A DNA stretch of 64,000 nt from NCBI GenBank assembly GCA_964407495.1, contig CAYOVP010000004.1, positions 1 through 64,000 of the forward strand. Direction: 5' to 3'. The notes under the pieces are model-generated. The model saw only the letters and a list, made by a program, of their open reading frames with translations, did no database searches and had not been told where the DNA came from. Below are positions 17,397-27,090 of the stretch, in pieces; the stretch's first letter is position 1, and every line of letters starts with the position of its first letter. The translations under genes and the position numbers were made by a program. Origin of the DNA: JAJRZX01 sp964407495. Lineage in GTDB: Bacteria; Desulfobacterota; GWC2-55-46; JADFVP01.

Positions 17397-18899
17397 TCAC
17401 GACGGCGGAGAGAGGGCCGCCCTCTCCTGCCACACTCCCTGATTCTGGTCGCCTCCATGAGGATATCTCAGTTCGAGCGCCTTGACAAGCCCCAGGTAGA
17501 GCCAGAGGAAACGCTCGAGAAAGACGGGATGGAACTGTATCATGGTAAAGAAAGAGACAAAACCCGTAAAGAGGCCGACTCCCAGCCACCAGTCTGGCCC
17601 TCTCGAAAGGCGTACAAGGAGATTGAAGAGAGACTTGAAGGCAAATACGATGAGGCCTGTATAGGCAAAGAGACCTACGAGGCCTCCCGAGTCTGCGGCC
17701 TGGATGAAACTATTGTGCGCCGGCCAGCGGTAAAAATGCGCCGTATACCGTGGCGCGTTCCTTACCCCTATCCCCACCCATGGATGCCTGTAGATGAAGC
17801 CCAGCAGGCCGTCCCTCGCAAGTATAACGCGTATGCGGTCCTCCTGCCATGTGAGGTTGTCATGAAGCGCCTCGACGGCCTTGTCAAGGAACCCCGCAGC
17901 CTCGGCCACGGCCAGAACAAGGAGAACAAGGGCAACCCAGTGAATGATGTGCCTGGGACGCCAGATGATGATCGTTAGGGCCATGCCTACAAAGAGCGAG
18001 AGGAGCGCGTCCTTTGAGAAGGTAAGCAGAACTACCACAACCATGAGACCCACGGCGCCTGAGAGATAGAATTTTTCCTTGAGCCCCATCCTGACGTAAA
18101 TAAGCCTGTTGGCAAGGAGCAGTATGGAGGCGTTGAGAAAGAAGGTAAAGGGCTTGTATGTACCGAAGAAGGCAGGCACGCGGAGCATGGAGCCAAAGGA
18201 GGTATCCTCGAAGAGGAACTTGAGTTGGTCGCTGTCTATAAAGCCTATGAGGGGGTAGCCCGTAAAGATATAGAGGCCGTCCTGGACGATGGCTATGACG
18301 GAGGAAATGACGGTCATGATGATGAACCACCGAAGGGCAAGCCTCACAGTCTTCATGTCCTTGAGGTAATTGACGAAGAGAAATGGTATGAAGACCATCT
18401 TCACACCAGTAATGAAGGAGTCCACGAGCTGGACCATGCCGTTATTTACGGCAGGGAGGATGAGGCTCGTAAGAAAGATGATATTGAGAAGATCGATTCC
18501 CGTGAGCGTGATAGTGGTCTCAGGGTCCAGCGATCTCACGAGAAGGACAAAACCGAAGAAGATGATGATTATCTCACTCAGGTCAAACCTGCCCATGGTG
18601 GTGAGGGCCATGGTCTGTATGCCCACCATGTAGAGAATCACAAAGGTCTTCTCCGTGCTGTAATAGCGCGAGACTACCCTTATGACGAGGAAAGTCGTGA
18701 CGAGAAGCCCGAAAAAGGCCGCGGTTACCTCGAACTCGAAGGCCTTGAAGACATTGGTGCCACGGACCGTCAGGTCGGCCATATGGGAGAGGCGGTTGGC
18801 GAGGAAGGGCTCGGCAAAGACAAGTGCGCCGAGGAATGCCCCGAATACAAGGGCCAGGAATGTGGCTTCCATCCTGCGGCTGCCCGACTGCATCTTCAT
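17397..18899 (-). CDS. O-antigen polymerase/ligase-like (Wzy/WaaL) membrane protein
   Basis: 500 residues with about 10-12 membrane segments and one large periplasmic loop (about 345-405) containing the Wzy_C-type pattern HPWVGIGVRNAP followed by AHNSFIQAADSGGLVG. This layout is typical of O-antigen ligases and Wzy polymerases, which use undecaprenyl-linked glycans at the periplasmic face. Sequence alone does not separate polymerase from ligase. It is the last gene of the long minus-strand glycan operon, and its start overlaps the preceding stop (ATGA). Confidence 0.82.
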   Translation of the reverse strand: MKMQSGSRRMEATFLALVFGAFLGALVFAEPFLANRLSHMADLTVRGTNVFKAFEFEVTAAFFGLLVTTFLVIRVVSRYYSTEKTFVILYMVGIQTMALTTMGRFDLSEIIIIFFGFVLLVRSLDPETTITLTGIDLLNIIFLTSLILPAVNNGMVQLVDSFITGVKMVFIPFLFVNYLKDMKTVRLALRWFIIMTVISSVIAIVQDGLYIFTGYPLIGFIDSDQLKFLFEDTSFGSMLRVPAFFGTYKPFTFFLNASILLLANRLIYVRMGLKEKFYLSGAVGLMVVVVLLTFSKDALLSLFVGMALTIIIWRPRHIIHWVALVLLVLAVAEAAGFLDKAVEALHDNLTWQEDRIRVILARDGLLGFIYRHPWVGIGVRNAPRYTAHFYRWPAHNSFIQAADSGGLVGLFAYTGLIVFAFKSLFNLLVRLSRGPDWWLGVGLFTGFVSFFTMIQFHPVFLERFLWLYLGLVKALELRYPHGGDQNQGVWQERAALSPPS

Positions 18900-21097
18900 C
18901 AGCCTCCCTGCAGTACCAGCAACTTGACGGAGTTGGGATTGAGACGAACCCTGATAAGCGCCTTCTTGTCCTTTAGAGTCACCTTCTCGTTCTTCTTGGA
19001 ACCCTCAAGCGCCACCTCGGGCAACCTGTTGATGGCGTCCACCTCTCCATAGTAGACCCTTGCCCATGCCTTTCTATAGGCCTTGAGCGCCGCCCTCATA
19101 CCCTTTTCCCGGCCCTCTGAAGCAGACCTCTTAAGGCATTCCTTCATGGTCCTGCCGCGGTTCATGCAGGCCTTTGCCGCCCCTGCCAGGGACTTCGCCT
19201 CTTTGGCGCCGAACTGCCGCACGAGTTCCTCGCGCGCGGCCCTCTTTCCGCTGGCCCTGGCGTTCTTGAGGGCATGCCTTATCCTCTTGTCCACCTCGCC
19301 GCCTATGCCACAGGGTGCGGGGGTCTTCCTCGGCTCTGTCTTCTTGTTGTAAGTGCAGGAGTTGGAGGAATAGTCATCTACTGTGTAAGACACCACCTTG
19401 GCGCGGGTCACGCCCTTCAGGTTGTCTATCTCTATATCGATATCACGCGGGCCCTCTACTGCCAGAATCCCCCGAATGCCTTCGCGTATCTTCTGGCTTC
19501 GTGCGCCCTTTAGCCCCCTTGCAGCCTTCTCCTCGCAGGAGAGGGGAGACCTGGACCTCGAGCACTTTACCACCCCTGCCAGGTAACGTGTAAGTTCCTT
19601 CTGGCCCTTTGACCCCCTGGGGGTAATCTTCTTCTTTGTTCTGTACTCCTTTACCAGGGCCTTGAACCACTTCTCCTCTCTCTCCATGCCCGATGCCCTG
19701 AGATACTCGGAGACCCTCATGGCGAAGAAGGGCGCAAAGCGGTTGCCTCGCGGGGCGTATGTACTGAGTAGGACGTATATCCTCTTGCCGTCGGTTGCCG
19801 AGAGCACGTTCACGCCCTCGCGGGCGGTCTGCCTTGTCTTGAGCATCTTTCTGCCCCCATCGCGGCCCGCCATCTTGCTCATGAGCCTGAAGGCGTTGTA
19901 GGCAGGTTTTATGACACCGCCGCCCCCGGCACCGTGGCGGGTAAAGAGGGCCCAGTCGCCTATGAATGTGCTCCCCTTGCGCTCTGCTATCACCTTCTTC
20001 TCGAGCCCAGGGCTATATACATTGAAGTCATGGCCGTGCCACTCGATGCCAGACCTCCACATGGAAGAGAGGGCATCAGGGATAAAGGCGGCGAACTCGG
20101 CGGTGTCTATGTAGTCCGCAGGGTAGGGAGGCCAGTGCCAGCCAGACCAGTCAGAGGGATATAACCGCACGCCCTCGAGCCCGGCGTCCCGGAGCCAGGC
20201 CTTTATGGTCCTTGCCGCCACCTTGATGGACTCGGTACTCGAACCAAAGTGGTGCCAGTTTATGAAGTCCAGTGGTACGCGCGTTCTGCCATCTCCATTT
20301 GTAGCCGCATAGTCTATGAAATTCTTTATAAAGGGTTCTCCCTCGGGGTCGCTCCAGCCACCCTCCTTCTCGCAGATCTCCTTAGCCCCCTCGGGGTACT
20401 CGGAACAGCCGAGCCTCTTAACATCCCAGCCCGAAGGCCCTGGCCCGCCAACGGCTATGCCCTTGTCAAGGGCCTTTGCAGCCCGAGCCGCGTACTCGTA
20501 ATACCTGAAGAAACTCTTCTCATCACCTATCCACTCGCGCTCCTGCTCGTGGCCTATGTAGATGCCGAGTTTGCCCACACCCCTCTGGCGTAATGTGGCA
20601 AGGGTGAGGCGTACCACCTTTGCCCAGAGTTTGAAGTCCGAGGGAGGCGAGCATGTCTCTATGGAGTAACCCCAGTTGGAGGCCGGGCGCTTGTCTCCTG
20701 GCCTCGAGGAAAGCCACTTCGGCATGGGACAGGGGTCAAAACCTATGACCAGGCGAAAGCCCTGGCTCTTTGCCGCTCTGAGGAGCATGGCAGGGGCCTC
20801 CTCGTCGAGGTACTTGTTCAGGAGCCGCTTGTAGTCTGCGAGGCTCTTTGACCGCTGGAGCAGGGTGAGGCTGAGCTGGACCGTGCGTGTACGGTTCTCG
20901 CGGAGGAACTTGCCAAGGGTATAGATATCGTCATTGCCGAGGTGGTGCAACCAGATACTGCTCGAAAGGATTCCCGGCACCGGCCCGATGGGTCTCGATG
21001 CGTCGATGATAACCTTGGCCTCGGCCATGGCCGGCAGAAGAAAGAAGGCCAGAGCGAGAATCAACCTAAGTGAGCAAATCCGTGTAGAGTCTTTCAT
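18899..21097 (-). CDS. Secreted GH39-like glycoside hydrolase with charged helical insertions
   Basis: 732 residues with a signal peptide (about 1-27, ending PAMAEA). The catalytic (beta/alpha)8-like part resembles family GH39 and related clan A enzymes: GIYIGHEQEREW (179-189, where the general acid would lie) and LDFINWHHFG (276-285). A C-terminal beta domain begins near 425 (VNVLSATDGKRIYVLLSTYA) but is broken by two Lys/Arg-rich, Cys-containing helical segments (about 462-541 and 583-683), after which beta-like sequence resumes. It may trim or process the glycan made by this operon. It overlaps the upstream gene by 32 nt. Substrate is unknown and the family call is by pattern only. Confidence 0.65.
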   Translation of the reverse strand: MKDSTRICSLRLILALAFFLLPAMAEAKVIIDASRPIGPVPGILSSSIWLHHLGNDDIYTLGKFLRENRTRTVQLSLTLLQRSKSLADYKRLLNKYLDEEAPAMLLRAAKSQGFRLVIGFDPCPMPKWLSSRPGDKRPASNWGYSIETCSPPSDFKLWAKVVRLTLATLRQRGVGKLGIYIGHEQEREWIGDEKSFFRYYEYAARAAKALDKGIAVGGPGPSGWDVKRLGCSEYPEGAKEICEKEGGWSDPEGEPFIKNFIDYAATNGDGRTRVPLDFINWHHFGSSTESIKVAARTIKAWLRDAGLEGVRLYPSDWSGWHWPPYPADYIDTAEFAAFIPDALSSMWRSGIEWHGHDFNVYSPGLEKKVIAERKGSTFIGDWALFTRHGAGGGGVIKPAYNAFRLMSKMAGRDGGRKMLKTRQTAREGVNVLSATDGKRIYVLLSTYAPRGNRFAPFFAMRVSEYLRASGMEREEKWFKALVKEYRTKKKITPRGSKGQKELTRYLAGVVKCSRSRSPLSCEEKAARGLKGARSQKIREGIRGILAVEGPRDIDIEIDNLKGVTRAKVVSYTVDDYSSNSCTYNKKTEPRKTPAPCGIGGEVDKRIRHALKNARASGKRAAREELVRQFGAKEAKSLAGAAKACMNRGRTMKECLKRSASEGREKGMRAALKAYRKAWARVYYGEVDAINRLPEVALEGSKKNEKVTLKDKKALIRVRLNPNSVKLLVLQGG

Positions 21098-23432
21098 AGC
21101 GCCTGATCATCCTTTCAAGTGTGTATGTTGTTTTTATCTTTTCCCTGTTTGCCGTGCCGAGGGCCTCTCGCTTCGCACGGTCCCCGAGGAGAACCAAGAC
21201 CGCCTCTGCAAGTCCTTCAGCATCGTCAGGACGGAGGAGGAAATCAGCGCCCTCGTCACGAAGTACCTCTCCCACGCCGCCAACTTCTGTGGCCACTATG
21301 GGTTTGCCCATGGCCATGGCCTCGAGGACAATCAGCGGCATGGCCTCCCACCTCGATGGGAGGCAGAAGATATCCATGGTCTTCATGTAGTCGGCTACCC
21401 GAGTGGTCCAGCCCGTAAGGATGAAATCGGCTGTAAGACCCTCTACCCCTATCTGTTCCTCTATCTCGGGCCTCAGGGGGCCATCACCCACGAGGAGAAA
21501 CTTTACACCCCTGAAGCGGTCCTTTATCAGACGGGCGGCACGGACAAAGGTATCGAGGCCCTTCTGCTCCTCGAAGCGTCCCACTGCACCTACGACTGGC
21601 CTCTCCTGCCCGATCTTCAGGTCACTCCGCAGGTCCACGGCACCACGGTTGATGGCCGCAGCGTCTATCCCATGATATATTACCGTAACCTTGTCCTCTT
21701 GGCAAAGCCCATTCTCAACGCCTATGTCTCTCATCTTGGCGCACACGGCCACATAGTGACGCGTATACCTGTCTATCCACCGCTCGAGCATGTAAAGGGC
21801 CTTCCTGTACAACCTGCTGCCTCGCGGGTAGTTGAAGGCCCAGCCGTGTATGCTCCATATGGCCGGCACGCCCATGGAATGGGCGGCAAGGCGGCCAAGA
21901 TATCCGCCAACAGAGGTATGGGAATGGACAAGGTCATATCTGCCACTGCGAAGGAGGGCCTTTATCTCCCTGTACCCCTTGAGATTCACTGCCTTCAATG
22001 GGCTTCGAGAGATGGAGAGCCTCTTAACGCGCACCCCTGTAGCCTCTATCTCCTTGAAGAAATGGCTGTCTTCAGGCAGGGCAAAGGTAAGGTCAAAGGC
22101 CTCCCTGTTCATATGCCTTGCAAGGAGAAGAAGGTTGAGCCCAACGCCGCCAGTCGAGGTTGCCGAGACATGGAGCACCCTCGTAATTCTCTTCTCTCCC
22201 CTTACCGGGCTTGCGCCGGCCTTGGCGCCGCGCTCTGTGCGGCGCCATTCCTTCTTGCTCATGGCCCCGCGTACGAGATTGAAGACACGCCAGGGTATGA
22301 GAAAGAAGGGATATATGAAGAGATTGACGTAAGTGCGGGTTGACGCCCTCATCCTTACGAGACCGGCCAGGACCGAGGCCGCCATGATCCCCAGGTCGAG
22401 GAGCCAGAGCGAGACCGTAAGGACGCCGAGGGAATGCCTCATGAGCAACGAGGATGCCGCGCCAAGGATTATGAGAAAGAACAGTATGGTAAAGGGAGGG
22501 GTTATGAGTTCGAAGAAGGTAAGGAGCGCGCCGAGAGAGCGGTCCCGCAGGAGTCGGCTACGGAATGCCCCATGAAAACGCCTTATTACGTCAAACTGCC
22601 CCACATCCCACCTGGCCCGGGGGTTCCTGAGGTCGCCCACCCGGCCCGGCATCTCGGAATATACATGTGCATCGGGCAGATAATCTACGTCATATCCCCT
22701 TGCATACAAAGAAGCCCATTGCTCACGGTCCTCGGCAAGGGAGAATGATGACCATCCAAGGCGCTCCACGAGGTCTGCGCTGAGACACATGCCGCTGCCA
22801 AGGAAGGGGGCCGAGCCGCCAAGTGCGCTGAGCCCGGCGTTTCTGAGGTTACGCAGCGTAAAACCCATGCGTACGATCTCAAGGGCAGGCGTGCCTGCCT
22901 CTGCCGTCCCCTCGGCACCACCCACCATGTGAAAACACGTAAGGGCCGAGGCACCTGAGGATATATGGTCATTTACCCGCCTGAGGAGATTCTTCGAGAC
23001 GAGGCTGTCCGCGTCAATGACGAGATAGGCTCCGTAACGGCCCGGCCTCTCGTTTCTTATCCTCTCAAAGGCCCAGCCAAGGGCATGACCCTTGCCACGG
23101 TTCTCCTCGTCATAGCGCTCGAGGCACGCTGCGCCCGCCTTCTCTGCTATGGCCGCCGTATCGTCGGTGCAGTTATCGGCTATGACGATGATATCAAAGA
23201 GTTCTCGCGGATAATCAGACTCCATGACGCTCTTTATGGTCCTCTCGAGCAGGAGCGATTCATTGTGTGCCGGGATGATGACAGCAATCCGACAAGAGGG
23301 TTTGGAGCCCTCTACAACGGCCCTGCTGAAAAAGCCCGCAAGAGTCACTACGAGCAGATAGAGCGCCGGCGCAAGGACGAGGAGGCCGCAGAGGAGAAAA
23401 ATAATATCGAGTGTGACCCTTAACATAGTCAA
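21066..23432 (-). CDS. Bifunctional GT2-GT4 glycosyltransferase fusion
   Basis: 788 residues with two glycosyltransferase modules. Residues 1-395 form a membrane-anchored GT2 enzyme: an N-terminal helix, AVIIPAHNESLLLERTI, VIDADSLV (DxD-like), SLAEDREQWASL, and C-terminal membrane helices near 310-385. Residues about 415-788 form a GT-B fold GT4 enzyme: HVSATSTGGVGLNLLLLARH, GAVGRFEEQKGLDTFV and the EAMAMGKPIVATEVGGVGE donor-site block. Both modules appear intact, so it could add two successive sugars. It overlaps both neighbours. Confidence 0.88.
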   Translation of the reverse strand: MTMLRVTLDIIFLLCGLLVLAPALYLLVVTLAGFFSRAVVEGSKPSCRIAVIIPAHNESLLLERTIKSVMESDYPRELFDIIVIADNCTDDTAAIAEKAGAACLERYDEENRGKGHALGWAFERIRNERPGRYGAYLVIDADSLVSKNLLRRVNDHISSGASALTCFHMVGGAEGTAEAGTPALEIVRMGFTLRNLRNAGLSALGGSAPFLGSGMCLSADLVERLGWSSFSLAEDREQWASLYARGYDVDYLPDAHVYSEMPGRVGDLRNPRARWDVGQFDVIRRFHGAFRSRLLRDRSLGALLTFFELITPPFTILFFLIILGAASSLLMRHSLGVLTVSLWLLDLGIMAASVLAGLVRMRASTRTYVNLFIYPFFLIPWRVFNLVRGAMSKKEWRRTERGAKAGASPVRGEKRITRVLHVSATSTGGVGLNLLLLARHMNREAFDLTFALPEDSHFFKEIEATGVRVKRLSISRSPLKAVNLKGYREIKALLRSGRYDLVHSHTSVGGYLGRLAAHSMGVPAIWSIHGWAFNYPRGSRLYRKALYMLERWIDRYTRHYVAVCAKMRDIGVENGLCQEDKVTVIYHGIDAAAINRGAVDLRSDLKIGQERPVVGAVGRFEEQKGLDTFVRAARLIKDRFRGVKFLLVGDGPLRPEIEEQIGVEGLTADFILTGWTTRVADYMKTMDIFCLPSRWEAMPLIVLEAMAMGKPIVATEVGGVGEVLRDEGADFLLRPDDAEGLAEAVLVLLGDRAKREALGTANREKIKTTYTLERMIRRYERLYTDLLT

Positions 23433-24613
23433 GTACCGGCCCTCTGGGGGGCCGCCTCTCTTATGGCCTTCAAGACATCTTCCACGCTTATTCTCTCGAG
23501 CACGGCACGGGCTTCATCCCCACTCACGGAGTAGTCGTACTGGTGTAGATAGAGGGGGCGGGCTGAAGCGGGCCTGACGATACGGCAGAGGTCGCTGCGC
23601 CAGATTACCTGCTCCGGCGAGGTAAGGCCGAAGATGGCCACTGATGGTATCCCCAGGGCCTGCGCCAGGTGGAGCGGGCCCGAGTCATTCCCTATGAAGA
23701 GGTCTGACAGCCCGATAAGGGCGCCCATCTCCGCTATGCTCGTCCTCCCAACAACGTTTATCACGGCCCCTCCCCTGCCAAAGGCCCTCTCGATGGCACC
23801 TGAGACCGCCTCCTCGCCAGGCCCCCCTATGACCACCATCTTCCTGCCGTCTTCCCGGGCAAGGGCCTCCATCAGGTCCACATATTGCTCAAGGGGCCAG
23901 CACTTGAGCGCCGCATTCCACGAGGCCCCCGGGTGTATCACCAGAAACCCCCCGTTGCCCTCAACGCCCCATGCCCTGAGCATCTCCCGCACCAGACCGG
24001 CAACGCTCTCGGGCACCTTCAGGTCCACACCCTTCGAGAAGGCCTCCCTCGGAATAATCAGCCCTGCGGACTTCAGGATATTGAGGTTCTGCACCATCAT
24101 TGGCTCGCCGTCGTTGAGTTCAGTCCTGCAGGTATGGAGAAAACCCGTCCTCCCGGTGCTGAAACCGAGCCTCGCCGGGGCCCCCATGAGGAAGGTCATC
24201 ACCATCTCTTCTCGCATCCCCTCACCCCTGCCTGGGGCATAGATGAGGTCGAAGCCGCGCCGGCGGAGATTGCCAACAAGGCGCATCTTCGCGTAAAACC
24301 CCCTGTGCCGACCCCTTGGTTCGTACTCGATTACCTCGTCTATGATATCCCTCTGCGGATAGAGTTCGAGGACAGGCACCGATGATGGCGAGGCCAGAAG
24401 GGCAATGGAGGCATAGGGAAAGTTAGCGCGGAGGGCCTCCATCGCCGGAAGGACCCAGATGAGGTCGCCGATGCCGCCGCCTTCCATGACGAGTATCTTC
24501 CTTACGTCAGCGGCGAGGGGCCGTTGGGCCCCCTGAAAAAGGGGACCGAGCCCCTCGAGGACGCCGAAGACAAGGCCCTTGACACGGCGCTTAAGTCTGG
24601 TGGAGAGACTCAT
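23429..24613 (-). CDS. GT9 (heptosyltransferase-like) glycosyltransferase
   Basis: 394 residues with GT9 hallmarks: VMEGGGIGDLIWVLPAMEAL at the start of the GT-B fold (about 40-60), HPGASWNAALKCWP near 225, and FIGNDSGPLHLAQALGIPSV near 311. Family members transfer ADP-heptose or related sugars in LPS core or surface glycans; the acceptor here is unknown. It overlaps the previous gene by 23 nt and the next by 4 nt (ATGA), so it is clearly part of the operon. Confidence 0.9.
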   Translation of the reverse strand: MSLSTRLKRRVKGLVFGVLEGLGPLFQGAQRPLAADVRKILVMEGGGIGDLIWVLPAMEALRANFPYASIALLASPSSVPVLELYPQRDIIDEVIEYEPRGRHRGFYAKMRLVGNLRRRGFDLIYAPGRGEGMREEMVMTFLMGAPARLGFSTGRTGFLHTCRTELNDGEPMMVQNLNILKSAGLIIPREAFSKGVDLKVPESVAGLVREMLRAWGVEGNGGFLVIHPGASWNAALKCWPLEQYVDLMEALAREDGRKMVVIGGPGEEAVSGAIERAFGRGGAVINVVGRTSIAEMGALIGLSDLFIGNDSGPLHLAQALGIPSVAIFGLTSPEQVIWRSDLCRIVRPASARPLYLHQYDYSVSGDEARAVLERISVEDVLKAIREAAPQRAGT

Positions 24614-25883
24614 AACTCATCTCTATAAGTGAGTAACACCTCTTCATTATGCTCTTCCAGTCATACTCGGCGCTCGTGGCGAGGGCACGGCGTGCGCACT
24701 CATCATAAAACCCCCGGTCTCCAAGGAGCCTGAGTATCGCTTTTTCCACGCTCAGAGGCGTATAATCAACGGAGAGGCCGGCGCCCGATTCATCGAGGAG
24801 AAGTCCGGACTCCGTGCCACGCGTGGCTATGACGGGCAGGCCCGCGCTCATGTACTCAATGACCTTTAGCGAGAAGGCGTACTTGCGCAGTTCAATGGGC
24901 ATGTATACCGAGAGCCCTATATCGGCCTCACTCATGCAGGCCGGCAGTTCCGAGTACTTCTTCACCCCCCGAAACTCCACGTTCTCTTCCACGCCATGGC
25001 GCGCCGCAAGTCCACGGAGTTCTTCCACATATCCCGAAGGACCATGGCCTATTACGATTAGCCGGATTCCGCGTATCTTATCCCTTATGCCCGAGAGGGC
25101 CTCTATGACGATATCGAGGCCGCTCCAACCCTCCACGGCGCCTATGTATATGAGGGTGGGGGGGTGGGGTGCCTTCTTACGGCCAGCGCCAAAGAGCGCC
25201 CTCTTTACGCCGTTCGGTACTACCTCCACGGGCTTGCCTGTCTGAGATTTCCTAAGCCCTGCAAGGAGACTCCCCACGGAGAAGACGAGATCAGAGCGTC
25301 TGAGCATGGCGACCTCTATGAGGTTCGTATACCACTGCCTGAACCTGCTTATGGGTTGTGACCCAGGGGAATAATCATAATCATCGCTGACGAGGAGCCT
25401 CACGCGCCCGGTCTTCTTGAGTATGTACCCCATGGCAATGGCCCAGACGCCCTCGCCGATGAAGACATCGTATTTTGCCCGGTCTTTCAGAAGATACCCA
25501 AGGATGAGAGAGGGCAGGATAGCGGTCTCGATGATAAAGCCCATGGCGCTGAAGACCCTCCTTAGAAAACGCTTGAGAAGGGATGGCGGCAGGGCATAGG
25601 GGTTGGAGATGCCGAGAAGACTGAGACCGAGGCCGTTATGTGCGTGAAAGAGCGGCGAGACCTCTATCAGGGAGACAGGATCTTTCCCGTATTCCCGGAT
25701 GCCCACCGTAAAAAAAGACCTTATCCTCTGCCCCAGTGTCTCGCCCGCCATATGGGCCTTGTATATGACCGTAATCTTAGCGAACCTGTCCCTGAACTGA
25801 TCCACCATGTGGTGGGTCCTCGTATTCGAGAAGTACTGGTAATCGAGTTGCGTAACTATGAGGAGCGTCTTCATTGTCTCCAT
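24591..25883 (-). CDS. GT4 glycosyltransferase
   Basis: 430 residues. GT-B fold with a Rossmann-like N-terminal domain and a C-terminal GT4 domain showing YIGAVEGWSGLDIVIEAL, VIGHGPSGYVEELRG, and the donor-site region KVIEYMSAGLPVIATRGTES. The initiator may be the ATG three codons downstream (25874), which has GGAG close upstream, while the first ATG has none. It starts right after the stop of the previous GT4 gene. Donor and acceptor are unknown. Confidence 0.88.
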   Translation of the reverse strand: METMKTLLIVTQLDYQYFSNTRTHHMVDQFRDRFAKITVIYKAHMAGETLGQRIRSFFTVGIREYGKDPVSLIEVSPLFHAHNGLGLSLLGISNPYALPPSLLKRFLRRVFSAMGFIIETAILPSLILGYLLKDRAKYDVFIGEGVWAIAMGYILKKTGRVRLLVSDDYDYSPGSQPISRFRQWYTNLIEVAMLRRSDLVFSVGSLLAGLRKSQTGKPVEVVPNGVKRALFGAGRKKAPHPPTLIYIGAVEGWSGLDIVIEALSGIRDKIRGIRLIVIGHGPSGYVEELRGLAARHGVEENVEFRGVKKYSELPACMSEADIGLSVYMPIELRKYAFSLKVIEYMSAGLPVIATRGTESGLLLDESGAGLSVDYTPLSVEKAILRLLGDRGFYDECARRALATSAEYDWKSIMKRCYSLIEMSYESLHQT

Positions 25884-25884
25884 A

Positions 25885-27090
25885 CTAAACCGACTCGTAC
25901 ACGCCGAGCGTCTTTCTTGCCGTAGTCTCCCAGGTGAACTCCGCTACGCGCGAGAATCCCTTTCGCACGAGTTCTTCGCGAGCCCTGCTCTCCTCCATAC
26001 AGGTAGCGAGCCCGCTGGCAATAGACTCGGCAGAGAGGGGGTCGACAAAGAGGGCGGCATCCCCTACAACCTCGGGTATGGAACATTCACGCGAGGCCAC
26101 CACCGGTGTGCCGCAGGACATGGCCTCCAGCGGTGGTATGCCGAACCCCTCGTAAAGCGAGGGAAAGGCAAGGGCCGAGGCCTCGTTATAGAGGGCCGCG
26201 AGTTCCTCGTCCGTTACGACACCAGTGGCGATGAAGTCTTCCGTTAGGCCAAGAGACCGCACTTCCTCCATTACTACATAATAGAACCAGTTCCTTGGGC
26301 CCGAGAATACGAGTGCTACATCATGGGATGCCCGGACCTGGGCGAAGGCCCGGACGAGACGCAGAAGGTTCTTGAGGGGGTCGTACTTGCCGGAATAGAA
26401 TATGTACGGTTTTCTTATGCCGAACTTCTTCAGTACCGGCCCCGTCTCCTCCCTATCCAAAGGCCTGAAGACAGGGTCTGCGGCAAGGGGTATGACAGAG
26501 ACCATCTTCTCGTCTACGCCGAGAAGCCCTACGAGCCTGCTCTTTGTGAAGGCCGAACAGGTGATTATGGCGCTAGCCCTCTTGATGGTCTTTTCTATGC
26601 TCCTTCGCAGGTTCTCGAAGAGGCCCTCGCGGGCACGGCAGTCTTTCAGGTAGAACCCTGGGTCCGGGCTGGTGCGCTCTATGGTCTCTATCCACTCATC
26701 TCGCACACCGTGATCCATGTCCTCGAGGTAGCGGACATCCTGAACCGTTGCTATGCCCTTTGCACGGAGTAGCGGAGGCAGATAATCGAAACCATTGTGA
26801 AATACATCGAACCTGCCGGCAAGGACCTCGAGGGGAGGTTCGATCCTGGCCCTCAGCCGCGGGGGGAACCGCGAGAGCCTGAAGGAGAAGTTGGCACCTA
26901 CGCGGAGCGTCTTCTCCAACTCTCGGAGGACGGGCATGTTCTCTTTTCTGAAGAAGTTGAAAAAGAGTGTGTACTCGTTCCGCGTATCGACCCTGGAGAG
27001 CGACTCTATGAGTTCGAAGAGATACCTGTACACCCCTCCCCTGTCCAGGGTCTTTACGCCTATGGGGGTCGCATCGATGCAGATCCTCAA
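25885..27090 (-). CDS. GT4 glycosyltransferase
   Basis: 401 residues from a TTG start at 27090, chosen because GGAGG lies about 6 nt upstream, the protein then begins RICIDATPIG as in close families, and the codon overlaps the preceding stop (TTGA). The C-terminal domain carries YSGKYDPLKNLLRLVRAF and PSLYEGFGIPPLEAMSCGTP followed by the ECSIPEVVGDAALFVDP block. This subfamily often includes mannosyltransferases, but the sugar cannot be read from sequence. Confidence 0.88.
   Translation of the reverse strand: MRICIDATPIGVKTLDRGGVYRYLFELIESLSRVDTRNEYTLFFNFFRKENMPVLRELEKTLRVGANFSFRLSRFPPRLRARIEPPLEVLAGRFDVFHNGFDYLPPLLRAKGIATVQDVRYLEDMDHGVRDEWIETIERTSPDPGFYLKDCRAREGLFENLRRSIEKTIKRASAIITCSAFTKSRLVGLLGVDEKMVSVIPLAADPVFRPLDREETGPVLKKFGIRKPYIFYSGKYDPLKNLLRLVRAFAQVRASHDVALVFSGPRNWFYYVVMEEVRSLGLTEDFIATGVVTDEELAALYNEASALAFPSLYEGFGIPPLEAMSCGTPVVASRECSIPEVVGDAALFVDPLSAESIASGLATCMEESRAREELVRKGFSRVAEFTWETTARKTLGVYESV

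Noticed and set aside
20934..22343. Plus-strand open frame of 469 codons opposite the GT2-GT4 fusion
   Set aside because: No recognisable domain and it covers two real minus-strand genes, so it is taken as a shadow.
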